Positions 1 through 6,216 of a DNA stretch of 6,649 nucleotides are shown one piece after another. The notes under the pieces are model-generated. The model was given only the letters and a program-made list of their open reading frames with translations, was not told the origin of the DNA and ran no database searches. The DNA is taken from the NCBI GenBank assembly GCA_964483785.1, contig CAZACW010000080.1:1-6649 (forward strand), read 5' to 3'. Made by a program: the position numbers and the translations under genes. The stretch's first letter is position 1, and the number at the start of each line of letters is the position of its first letter. Origin of the DNA: JABDGZ01 sp964483785. GTDB lineage: Bacteria > Omnitrophota > Gorgyraeia > Zapsychrales > Fredricksoniimonadaceae.

Positions 1-50
1 GGGCCGGAGAAAAGCATCTGTCTTCTGGTTTGGGTTTTAAAGGCAAGGTA

Positions 51-1193
51 TTAAAAGAAATGGGAAAAGGGTTCGACCCAAACCGTGTCTTGCTGCCCGT
101 GGATATAGGCCAGGTGCTGGTCCAAAAAATCCGGCGTGATGGATTTAAAAGAGCGCGCGCTTCGCCGGGCGCTCACCCCATGGCATTTGTAGATGAGCCA
201 TAAACGTCTTTTGGCCGCGATATCGACCAAACGGTTGGCTGTTTGGACGGACACATAGGGCCCGCCGATGACAATCTCCACCGACCTTTCATAAAAAATC
301 CGCAAAAATTCCCTGGTGCGGATCACCTCATGTTGTCTTAAGGCCCTGGCCACCGCCTCATCGGTGTAACTGTCATGGGGAAAAACATAGGCCGTGACCT
401 TGTGCCCGGTATGGGCCTCGATCAGGCCCTTGGCCTGGTCAATGGAAATGTTAAATTCATCGCCATGCATGTTCTTGGCATTGCGATGGTACATGGAATG
501 GTTGGCGATTTCAAAGCCGCGGTCTGCCGCGTCCTTCCACTGGCTCCAGCTGCCCCAAAAATGGTCCTTGCTGGTGTCTGCCACAAATCCAGCCACCACC
601 GGAATGGTGGCCTTATACCCGTACTTGTCAAAAGTGGCCAGGGCCGGATACACATTGGCCTCCCCGTCGTCAAACATGAAGGTGACTGCCGTGTCTTTAG
701 CTTCAGGAAAATCAGCCAGATAGACCTGTTCCGGCGGTTCATCCAGGGGCATCTTGTCCAGATTCTCGTCGTCGATGATATCGATGATATTGTCGAAATT
801 AGGGTAGGACGCGCCGGCCAGAAACAGGGTGTCGTACATCTTTTGTTCCTGCCCGGTCATCAGATACAGCTTGGTCAGCAGAATATACGGTTTGGCATCG
901 ATGGGAAAAATATCAATGGCGATCTTGCAGTCTTCAATGGCCTCATCGATTTTCTTCTGCTTGAGGGCCTGCACGGCGCGGTTGGCCATCTTGACGGAGA
1001 CATCGGCGCTTTTGACGATGAATTCATGCCGGTTGGATTCATGGCTTTTTAATTCCTGGTAGGGATCATAGCGGATTTCCTCGTGATTGCCCCAAAACCA
1101 GCCCAGGCCCAGGCAAAGGCCGGCCAGGACAATGACGCCGATGAAAACCGGCAGGACCTTGATCCACGACGGGCTTTTGGAATTCAGTTTCAT
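51..1193 (-). CDS. Membrane-anchored polysaccharide deacetylase (NodB-like) with TPR-like N-terminal region
   Basis: The 380-residue product is predicted to remove acetyl groups from a carbohydrate outside the cytoplasmic membrane. Residues 12-34 form one hydrophobic segment after a Lys-containing N-terminus, as in an uncleaved signal anchor. Residues about 65-130 are helical and resemble one or two TPR units. A short acidic linker (about 133-155) follows. The NodB-type catalytic region starts near residue 168. It shows FDDG at 174-177 (the D175/D176 metal and base positions), the HSMYH metal-binding pair H232/H236, an FPHD stretch near 271-274 where the family usually has an aromatic-Pro motif, and YKCHG with H338 near the end as the likely last catalytic histidine. 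The ATG overlaps the upstream aminotransferase stop (ATGA) and has AAAGG only 3 bases before it; the next Met (residue 69) would lose the anchor. It is the last supported gene of the row. The family is clear; the substrate (peptidoglycan, capsule, glycolipid) is unknown. Confidence 0.9.
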   Translation of the reverse strand: MKLNSKSPSWIKVLPVFIGVIVLAGLCLGLGWFWGNHEEIRYDPYQELKSHESNRHEFIVKSADVSVKMANRAVQALKQKKIDEAIEDCKIAIDIFPIDAKPYILLTKLYLMTGQEQKMYDTLFLAGASYPNFDNIIDIIDDENLDKMPLDEPPEQVYLADFPEAKDTAVTFMFDDGEANVYPALATFDKYGYKATIPVVAGFVADTSKDHFWGSWSQWKDAADRGFEIANHSMYHRNAKNMHGDEFNISIDQAKGLIEAHTGHKVTAYVFPHDSYTDEAVARALRQHEVIRTREFLRIFYERSVEIVIGGPYVSVQTANRLVDIAAKRRLWLIYKCHGVSARRSARSFKSITPDFLDQHLAYIHGQQDTVWVEPFSHFF

Positions 1194-2572
1194 GAACCTT
1201 TAAGGGCTTTCTGGAGGGCTTCTTCGAACAGCGCAACCGCCAAATCCATCTCTGCTTCAGTGATATACAGCGACGGGGCCAGGGTGAACACGTTTTTGTA
1301 ATATCCGCCGATGTCCAGCACCAGGCCGCGCTGTTTGCCGCCAAAGGTCAACGCGCCTTGCAAGCCGATATTCATGATCGCGTCCGTAAGGGCGCGGTTG
1401 GGCGTAAACCCGTCCTTTTGGCAGATTTCAATGCGCAGGGCCAAGCCCAAGCCGTCGACTTCACCGATATAGGGATACTTCTTCTGCAAGGCCTTTAATT
1501 TCTTCAAAAAATAAGCGCCCTTCTTGGGCACGTCCTGGTCAAATTTAGAATCAGCGATCAAATCCATCACGGCCAGGCCGCAGGCCGTGCCCAAGGGATT
1601 GGAGGAAAACGTCGAGTGGGTCATGCCCGGCGGGAAAACTTCAGGTGAAATCAGTTCTTCCCTGGCCCAAATCCCGGAAATCGGATTAAGACCGTTGGTC
1701 AAGGCCTTGCCGAAAACAACGATGTCCGGCACCACACCAAAATGCTCAAAGGCCCAGAGCTTGCCGGTGCGGAAAAATCCCATCTGGATTTCATCTGCCA
1801 CGAACAAAATTTTATGCTTATCCAAGGTCTTTTTTAATTCCTTAAAATAATCCTTGGGCGGAATGATATAGCCGCCGGTGGCCTGGACCGCTTCCACAAA
1901 AAAGGCCCCGTATTCGCAATTATTATTTTTGGGATTCAGCACCGAATAGTATTCAGACTCGAACATTTTTTCAAACGGCCTTAAGCAGGAAAGGTCGCAG
2001 CATTTGCCGGCAGGGGCCGCGGTACAGCGAAAACGGTAGGGATACGGCACAAAATGCGCCCGGTCGCCAAAATGGCCGAAAGGCTCGCGGTAGCGGAAGC
2101 TTGACGTGATGGCCGTGGCTGCCAGGGTGCGGCCATGATAACCGCCCATAAAGGCGAACATGGGGATCTTGCCGGTGTGCTTGCGCACCACCTTGATCGC
2201 ATCTTCCACGGCCTGCGCCCCCCCGACATTAAAATGCACCCGGCCTTTGACCCCGCATTTTTTCTCCATGTCCTTCGCAATCCTGGCTGCCAGCTGGATC
2301 TTTTCTTCATGCAGGTACTGGCAGGCTAATTGCGGCAAGGTATCAATCTGCTTTTTCAAGGCCTCGTTCAAGCGCTTGTTCTTGTAGCCAAAATTCGCGG
2401 CCGAATACCACATCTGCAAATCCAGATATTCCACCCCTTTGGCATCATACAAATAAATGCCCTCGGCCTCCCGGAATATATTCAGGTGCTTGGCATAATG
2501 CACGGTATCGCCCCAGGAGCAATAACGGGACTCTAAATCCAGCAATTGTTGTTCGTTCAGGCGTCGGGTCAT
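1190..2572 (-). CDS. Class III PLP-dependent aminotransferase
   Basis: This 460-residue protein is a fold-type I aminotransferase of class III, the ornithine/GABA/diaminobutyrate aminotransferase group, expected to move an amino group between an amino donor and an aldehyde or keto acid in the cytoplasm. Visible landmarks are GGAQAVEDAIK (117-127), the phosphate-cup position of PLP; GGYHGRT (143-149), with the aromatic residue that stacks on PLP; VADEIQMGF (258-266), with D260 and Q263; FGKAL (287-291), with K289 as the Schiff-base lysine; and a Thr/Ser-rich HSTFSSNP stretch (319-326). Length is normal for the class. An ATG at 2632 is in frame, but it would overlap the phosphatase gene by 56 bases and add residues unlike the family. 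The ATG at 2572, 4 bases after the phosphatase stop, is preferred although no clear Shine-Dalgarno site precedes it, which suggests coupled translation. Substrate specificity cannot be told from sequence; a cysteine cluster at 183-196 is noted separately. Confidence 0.92.
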   Translation of the reverse strand: MTRRLNEQQLLDLESRYCSWGDTVHYAKHLNIFREAEGIYLYDAKGVEYLDLQMWYSAANFGYKNKRLNEALKKQIDTLPQLACQYLHEEKIQLAARIAKDMEKKCGVKGRVHFNVGGAQAVEDAIKVVRKHTGKIPMFAFMGGYHGRTLAATAITSSFRYREPFGHFGDRAHFVPYPYRFRCTAAPAGKCCDLSCLRPFEKMFESEYYSVLNPKNNNCEYGAFFVEAVQATGGYIIPPKDYFKELKKTLDKHKILFVADEIQMGFFRTGKLWAFEHFGVVPDIVVFGKALTNGLNPISGIWAREELISPEVFPPGMTHSTFSSNPLGTACGLAVMDLIADSKFDQDVPKKGAYFLKKLKALQKKYPYIGEVDGLGLALRIEICQKDGFTPNRALTDAIMNIGLQGALTFGGKQRGLVLDIGGYYKNVFTLAPSLYITEAEMDLAVALFEEALQKALKGS

Positions 2573-2576
2573 GGGG

Positions 2577-3305
2577 TCAAAAAACTTTTCGGCTTTGGGC
2601 CAGGAGGTCCTGGAAATAACGGTACACGTCACCTAAATGATGGTATGGGATATGGGGCAGGTCTTCCTTGGCCATGAAACGCATCAGGCTGTCCTTGGCA
2701 AACACGATATCTGAGACGCGGGCCGGGCAGAAATCCGAGCGGCCGTCGCCGATGTAGACGATCAGCTTGTTTTCGTTTTTGTCCTTGGTCAAATGGATCT
2801 TCTTGCAGTGGGCGCAGGTCAGGCAGAACGGATTGTCATAAGGGAAGGACGGGATGATATGCCCCCGGTAAAAGCGCATGGTATTGCCGTAGACCTTCAG
2901 GTCCTTGATGCCGTGGTGCTTCAAAATCAACTCGATGATATAGGTGAAATTATCGCTTAAAATCACGGGCTTGATGCCCTCCCGCACGAGCAGCGACAAA
3001 AGCTGGTGCAAATGCGGGTCCAGCTCGACCTTTTTGATGAAATTATACAGAGCACCCTTGGTGACCCTCAAATTTTTCAGCTGGCCTTCCAGGCATTCCT
3101 TGGTGCCGATTTTTTCTTCCTGCCAGGCCTTTTCTAAGGCCATCCATTTGTCATTGATGGAAAAGCGGCGGATCACATCATCCAGTATGTCGGAGGTGGT
3201 CATGGTATTGTCAAAATCGAAAAAGACGCGGCAATTGGAAAGGACAATCGGCGATTTGGCCTGGAGCCTGGATTCCAACTGATGGATGCGGTTGATGATC
3301 TGCAT
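2577..3305 (-). CDS. HAD-superfamily phosphatase, MtnX/PHOSPHO1-like
   Basis: The 242-residue product should be a cytoplasmic Mg-dependent phosphomonoesterase that works through an aspartyl-phosphate. HAD motif I is DFDNT (30-34, D30 nucleophile and D32 acid/base), motif II is the serine in VILSDN (S117), the motif III lysine is K168 or K169, and motif IV is GDGRSD (186-191) followed by FCPA. The small-substrate subfamily is suggested by GDGxxDxCP and by CLTCAHCK just before the motif III lysine. These resemble the group containing MtnX (methionine salvage) and eukaryotic PHOSPHO1 (phosphoethanolamine/phosphocholine phosphatase). The remainder fits a helical cap inserted after motif I. No other methionine-salvage gene is in view, so MtnX function is not supported by context. 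It starts 5 bases after the hydrolase stop, without a convincing ribosome site, and ends 4 bases before the aminotransferase ATG. A role in dephosphorylating an intermediate handled by that aminotransferase is a guess. Confidence 0.85.
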   Translation of the reverse strand: MQIINRIHQLESRLQAKSPIVLSNCRVFFDFDNTMTTSDILDDVIRRFSINDKWMALEKAWQEEKIGTKECLEGQLKNLRVTKGALYNFIKKVELDPHLHQLLSLLVREGIKPVILSDNFTYIIELILKHHGIKDLKVYGNTMRFYRGHIIPSFPYDNPFCLTCAHCKKIHLTKDKNENKLIVYIGDGRSDFCPARVSDIVFAKDSLMRFMAKEDLPHIPYHHLGDVYRYFQDLLAQSRKVF

Positions 3306-3310
3306 AGGCT

Positions 3311-4198
3311 TTAAGAGGGATTGGGCCGGCCCGCAAAAAAGCGCTGCATGTGCAGGGCCACGGCATTGCGTTCCTGGTCCGCGGTGATGATGTGATAGGA
3401 ATTGTGCAGCAGCACCAGCTCCTTGCGGTCTGACCTGACGCGGTTGTAAATAAATTGGGAATTGCGCACACTGCTCATATCATCATGCTGGGCCTGGATC
3501 AGCTGGACCGGCGTCGAGATTGCCTTCAGGCGGCCCCTTAAGTATTTGACTAACTTTTCCAGCTGATACAGCAGGGACAAGGGAAAAAACGGATACCCGA
3601 ATTGGTGCACCTGCTCCATATTATGCAGGTCTGCCTTGCTGTAAAATTCATGGATGCGCCGGCGTACGGCCTCATTCTTGATCCCATAGGGCGGCTCTTC
3701 CTTGTAGTAGAAGAAATATTTCAGCGGGGTCTTGTAGGCCAGGGGCAATAAAAACCTGTACCACGGAGCGTTCCATCCGTCGTAAAACAAGGTGGGCGAA
3801 AGGCAGCTGACGCCGGCGATTTCCCCGTCGAATTCATCCGCCAACAGCAGGGCCAGCAAGGCGCCCATGGAAAGCCCTCCGGTGTAAATATGCCTGTACT
3901 GGCCGCGGATTTGAAGATACGATTGGCGCACGGTCTGGTAAAAATCCTGCCATTGGCTCATTTTCAAAATGTGCAGAGGTGCGCCGTGATTGGCTAAGCG
4001 CGGGCAGTACACGGCATAGCCCTGGCGGTTTAAATAATTGGCCAAAAACCGCATTTCATGGGGCGTGCCGGTCATGCCGTGGATCAAAATCACAGCTTCC
4101 CCGTTGTGCCCGGGCAATTCAAAGCCGCTGTCCGGCAATTCCGGCTTGGGATGGGCTTTGAACAAATTATGGATATTAAAAGAAAACGCGACAGCCAT
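3311..4198 (-). CDS. Alpha/beta-hydrolase, carboxylesterase or lysophospholipase-like
   Basis: The 295-residue product is a serine hydrolase of the alpha/beta fold, similar to Est30-type carboxylesterases and monoacylglycerol lipases. ILIHGMTGTPHEM (37-49) carries the HG oxyanion-hole region, GGLSMG (107-112) is the nucleophile elbow with S110, D239 or D240 in AQHDD is the likely acid, and H269 in NSYHII is the catalytic histidine. An aromatic- and Pro-rich stretch between about 137 and 210 would form the lid over the acyl pocket and is longer than in minimal family members. There is no obvious signal peptide or membrane anchor, so it is probably cytoplasmic. It begins 2 bases after the acyl carrier protein stop and has AAGGGGG about 13 bases before its ATG, inside the end of that gene. 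Placement after KS and ACP suggests acting on an acyl thioester or ester made by them, for example as a type II thioesterase or esterase. That is inference; family assignment is firm. Confidence 0.9.
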   Translation of the reverse strand: MAVAFSFNIHNLFKAHPKPELPDSGFELPGHNGEAVILIHGMTGTPHEMRFLANYLNRQGYAVYCPRLANHGAPLHILKMSQWQDFYQTVRQSYLQIRGQYRHIYTGGLSMGALLALLLADEFDGEIAGVSCLSPTLFYDGWNAPWYRFLLPLAYKTPLKYFFYYKEEPPYGIKNEAVRRRIHEFYSKADLHNMEQVHQFGYPFFPLSLLYQLEKLVKYLRGRLKAISTPVQLIQAQHDDMSSVRNSQFIYNRVRSDRKELVLLHNSYHIITADQERNAVALHMQRFFAGRPNPS

Positions 4199-4200
4199 GT

Positions 4201-4452
4201 TTAAACAGCGACCCCCTTTTGAGCGCAGATATAATCCACAATGTTTTTCACAGTCTTGGCCTCATACAGGGCCGCGTCCGGGATTTTCAAGCTGAATTTC
4301 TCCTCCAATTCAAAGGCGATTTCCACAGAGCCGAAGGAATCAACGCCCAAATCCTCCACCAAACGCGAATCCAGATTGATTTTGGACGCATCCATGGTCA
4401 ATTGCTTGGCCAGGATTTCCTTGATCATGGACTCGATATCGGCGTAGGTCAT
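4201..4452 (-). CDS. Acyl carrier protein
   Basis: This 83-residue protein carries an acyl chain as a thioester on a 4'-phosphopantetheine arm, presumably serving the ketosynthase encoded just upstream. The attachment site is the GVDSF motif with S39; most housekeeping ACPs have DSL here, so Phe replaces Leu. After it comes the acidic recognition helix (VEIAFELEEKF, 43-53), then IPDA and a final helix, all in normal ACP order and length. A longer frame open to 4512 exists, but it would run inside the ketosynthase gene. The ATG at 4452 gives a typical ACP N-terminus, lies 4 bases after the ketosynthase stop, and has AAGGGG 10 bases upstream. Because the order is KS then ACP, opposite to the common acpP-fabF order, and no other fatty-acid synthesis genes are adjacent, this is more likely a dedicated ACP than the housekeeping one. 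That last point is inference. Confidence 0.95.
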   Translation of the reverse strand: MTYADIESMIKEILAKQLTMDASKINLDSRLVEDLGVDSFGSVEIAFELEEKFSLKIPDAALYEAKTVKNIVDYICAQKGVAV

Positions 4453-4456
4453 AGGC

Positions 4457-5704
4457 TCAATTCCCCTTGAACTGGTTAAACACAAGACAGGCGTTGCAAT
4501 TGCCGAAACCAAACGAATTCGAAATCACGGTATCCAGCCGCGCCGGACGGCCTTCGTTGGGCACATAATCCAGGTCGCATTCCGGGTCCTTGTCCTGATA
4601 ATTGATGGTCGGCGGAATAAAACCGTTTTTCATGGCCAAGGCGCAAACCACGGCTTCAATGCCGCCCGCGGCCCCGAGACTGTGGCCCACCATGGATTTG
4701 GTCGACGATACAGGGATCTTATAGGCCTTGTCCCCAAATACCTGCTTGATGGCCTTGGTCTCTGCCCGGTCATTGGCCGTGGTGGATGTGGCATGGGCAT
4801 TGATATAATCGACCTTGCCGCAGGCCATCTCAGCATCCTTCAAAGCATGGACCATCACCCTGGCCGCGTCATCACCGCTTAAATCCGGCATCACCATATG
4901 GCGGGCCCCGGAATTGCTGGCATAGCCCGTCAATTCCGCGTAAATCGGCGCGCCGCGCTTTAAGGCGCGCTGCATCTCTTCCAAAATCAAGATCCCGCCG
5001 CCCTCAGCCAGAATAAAACCGTCCCGCTTCAAATCAAAAGGCCTTGAGGCTTGCGCAGGGTCCCCTTGAAAACGCGACATCACGCGCAAATTATAATACG
5101 CTTCAAAATTCAAGGGCGATAAGGTCGCTTCCACTCCGCCGGTGACGCAGACATCCATGTCGCCCCACTGGATCTTGCGAAACGCTTCTCCGATGGCGTG
5201 GCTGGCCGAGGCGCAAGCTGTTGAAATCACCATGTTGGGGCCCAGCAAGCCGTATTGAATGGCAATATGGCTGGACACCGCGTTCGGTGAAATCCTCGGC
5301 ACCGAGGTCGGGTGCGCGCGATGCTCAGGATTGCTGAAACGCGCCACCAGCTGTTCCTCATGGAACATCATGCCGCCCAAGCCGGAACCGATCACTGCGC
5401 CGACGCGGCCGCGGTCTTCCTGCCCCAAATCCAGCTTGCTGTCTTCCATGGCCATCTTGGTGCAGGCCAGGCCGAAATGGACGAATTTGTCCACCTTCTT
5501 GGCCGTGTCCGCGCTCATGTAGAGGCTTGGATCAAAACCTTTAAGCTCGCCGGCCATCTTGGTCTCAAAGGCATCGGTATTAAATCCGGTGATTTGGCGG
5601 ATACCGCTTTGGCCTTCCTTGTTGGCCTTCCAAAACGGCCCAATGCCGATGCCATTGCAGGCCGCCACACCCAATCCCGTAATGACCACGCGCCGCTTAT
5701 TCAT
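4457..5704 (-). CDS. fabF: Beta-ketoacyl-ACP synthase, FabF/KAS II type
   Basis: The 415-residue product is a full-length decarboxylating ketosynthase, which condenses an acyl thioester with malonyl-ACP to lengthen a chain by two carbons. The Cys-His-His triad is complete: C164 in STACASASHA, H304 in NAHATST, and H341 in MVGHSLGAAGG, with K336 in SSTKSMVGH. The N-terminal VVITGLGV and the RPFD and ILAEGGG blocks are standard KAS II landmarks. Near the C-terminus the gating loop reads SFGFGNCNA (398-406), where FabF proteins usually have FGFGGTN, so one conserved glycine is replaced by Asn. The ATG at 5704 fits the family N-terminus exactly; the site before it is a weak ribosome binding site. 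A promoter-like element lies just upstream. This is the first gene of a six-gene row and sits 4 bases before the ACP. The symbol reflects family; it may be a pathway-specific paralogue rather than the essential fabF. Confidence 0.93.
   Translation of the reverse strand: MNKRRVVITGLGVAACNGIGIGPFWKANKEGQSGIRQITGFNTDAFETKMAGELKGFDPSLYMSADTAKKVDKFVHFGLACTKMAMEDSKLDLGQEDRGRVGAVIGSGLGGMMFHEEQLVARFSNPEHRAHPTSVPRISPNAVSSHIAIQYGLLGPNMVISTACASASHAIGEAFRKIQWGDMDVCVTGGVEATLSPLNFEAYYNLRVMSRFQGDPAQASRPFDLKRDGFILAEGGGILILEEMQRALKRGAPIYAELTGYASNSGARHMVMPDLSGDDAARVMVHALKDAEMACGKVDYINAHATSTTANDRAETKAIKQVFGDKAYKIPVSSTKSMVGHSLGAAGGIEAVVCALAMKNGFIPPTINYQDKDPECDLDYVPNEGRPARLDTVISNSFGFGNCNACLVFNQFKGN
4463..4468 (-). 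promoter_or_regulatory. Ribosome binding site of the acyl carrier protein
   Basis: AAGGGG on the minus strand, 10 bases before the ATG at 4452 and inside the end of the ketosynthase gene. It supports the short ACP start over the longer frame opening at 4512. Confidence 0.6.
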
Positions 5705-5730
5705 TGTGAAAGAGCCGGTAAAATATTAAT

Positions 5731-5760
5731 AGTATAAAGCATTTGAAACACCATAAACAA
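5731..5760 (-). promoter_or_regulatory. Putative sigma70-type promoter for the fabF-led operon
   Basis: Read on the minus strand, TTGTTT (5755-5760) and TATACT (5731-5736) are separated by 18 bases, close to the TTGACA/TATAAT consensus. Transcription would begin near 5724 and give a leader of about 20 bases before the ketosynthase ATG at 5704. The element lies in the only AT-rich gap of the window, 74 bases long. The match is by eye; AT-rich DNA produces such hits easily. Confidence 0.5.
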
Positions 5761-5778
5761 CCTAAAATCAAAAAATAA

Positions 5779-6216
5779 TCAAAACTTAAAATCAGCGCCG
5801 TTGGGCGTTAAGGTCGTGCCCTCATCATAGGAAGTGTCTAAGCTGTCCGGATTAAGCGCGGCCATCAAGGTTTCCTTGTTGATCAAGGTCTTCATCTGCT
5901 CCTCGCTTAGTATTTTGCTCAAGGCCTGACGCTCAACATCTTTGAGCCCTTTCAGGGCGGATTTGAACGCGTCGTGGTCCACAAGGCTCTGGCCGTTGGT
6001 CTGCGCCAACAGCTCCTGGCGCTTGACCATATAATCCTTGATGATGGGCCGCACCGCGTCTGCCTGGTCTTCGGTCAGATGCAGTTCCTTTTTCATCTTA
6101 TTGATCTTGTAATCCAGGGCAAAACGCAAGCCTTCATCCTGGCCGAACACCATCCCCCGCCCTGCCAACAGCCAAATCAAAACACTACCTACTACGACAA
6201 TCGGCCCTGGTCTCAT
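5779..6216 (-). CDS. Small exported protein with LTxxQ-like motifs (Spy/CpxP-like)
   Basis: The 145-residue product starts with a hydrophobic segment (residues 5-18) ending near GMVFGQ at 21-26, consistent with a cleaved signal peptide and a periplasmic location. The mature part is mostly charged helix. It has LTEDQ at 47-51 and a second, weaker copy LSEEQ at 103-107, each followed by hydrophobic and basic residues in the way of the LTxxQ repeats of Spy, CpxP and related periplasmic chaperones or metal-stress proteins. The last 25 residues are polar and look unstructured. The ATG overlaps the dehydrogenase stop codon (ATGA) and has AGGA 4 bases upstream, so the two are probably co-translated. 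Similarity to Spy/CpxP rests on these short motifs, the size and the signal peptide only; a chaperone role is tentative, and it could also be a lineage-specific envelope protein. Confidence 0.75.
   Translation of the reverse strand: MRPGPIVVVGSVLIWLLAGRGMVFGQDEGLRFALDYKINKMKKELHLTEDQADAVRPIIKDYMVKRQELLAQTNGQSLVDHDAFKSALKGLKDVERQALSKILSEEQMKTLINKETLMAALNPDSLDTSYDEGTTLTPNGADFKF

Noticed and set aside
1..17. Possible start of a further minus-strand gene (ATG at 17 reading M-L-F-S-G to the window edge).
   Set aside because: Only five codons are visible and there is no convincing ribosome binding site, so it cannot be told from chance.
772..789. Nine-base tandem repeat TCGATGATA x2.
   Set aside because: It encodes a short Ile/Asp-rich stretch in the deacetylase linker and is too short to be a functional repeat.
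375..1052. Plus-strand open frame of 225 codons opposite the deacetylase.
   Set aside because: It is antisense to a gene with clear catalytic motifs, and its translation shows no family features.
2573..2632. Upstream in-frame ATG for the aminotransferase at 2632.
   Set aside because: It would overlap the phosphatase gene by 56 bases and add residues that do not resemble the family; the ATG at 2572 fits the tight gene spacing.
4453..4512. Upstream start for the acyl carrier protein at 4512.
   Set aside because: The extra 20 residues are read from inside the ketosynthase gene; the ATG at 4452 has a ribosome binding site and a normal ACP N-terminus.
4944..4972. GC-rich imperfect inverted repeat around CGCGCTTTAAGGCGCGC.
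   Set aside because: It lies within conserved ketosynthase codons (QRALKRGAP), is not followed by a T-run, and is best explained by coding sequence.
5312..5737. Plus-strand open frame of 141 codons opposite the ketosynthase.
   Set aside because: It is a shadow of a strongly conserved coding region and has no recognisable motifs.
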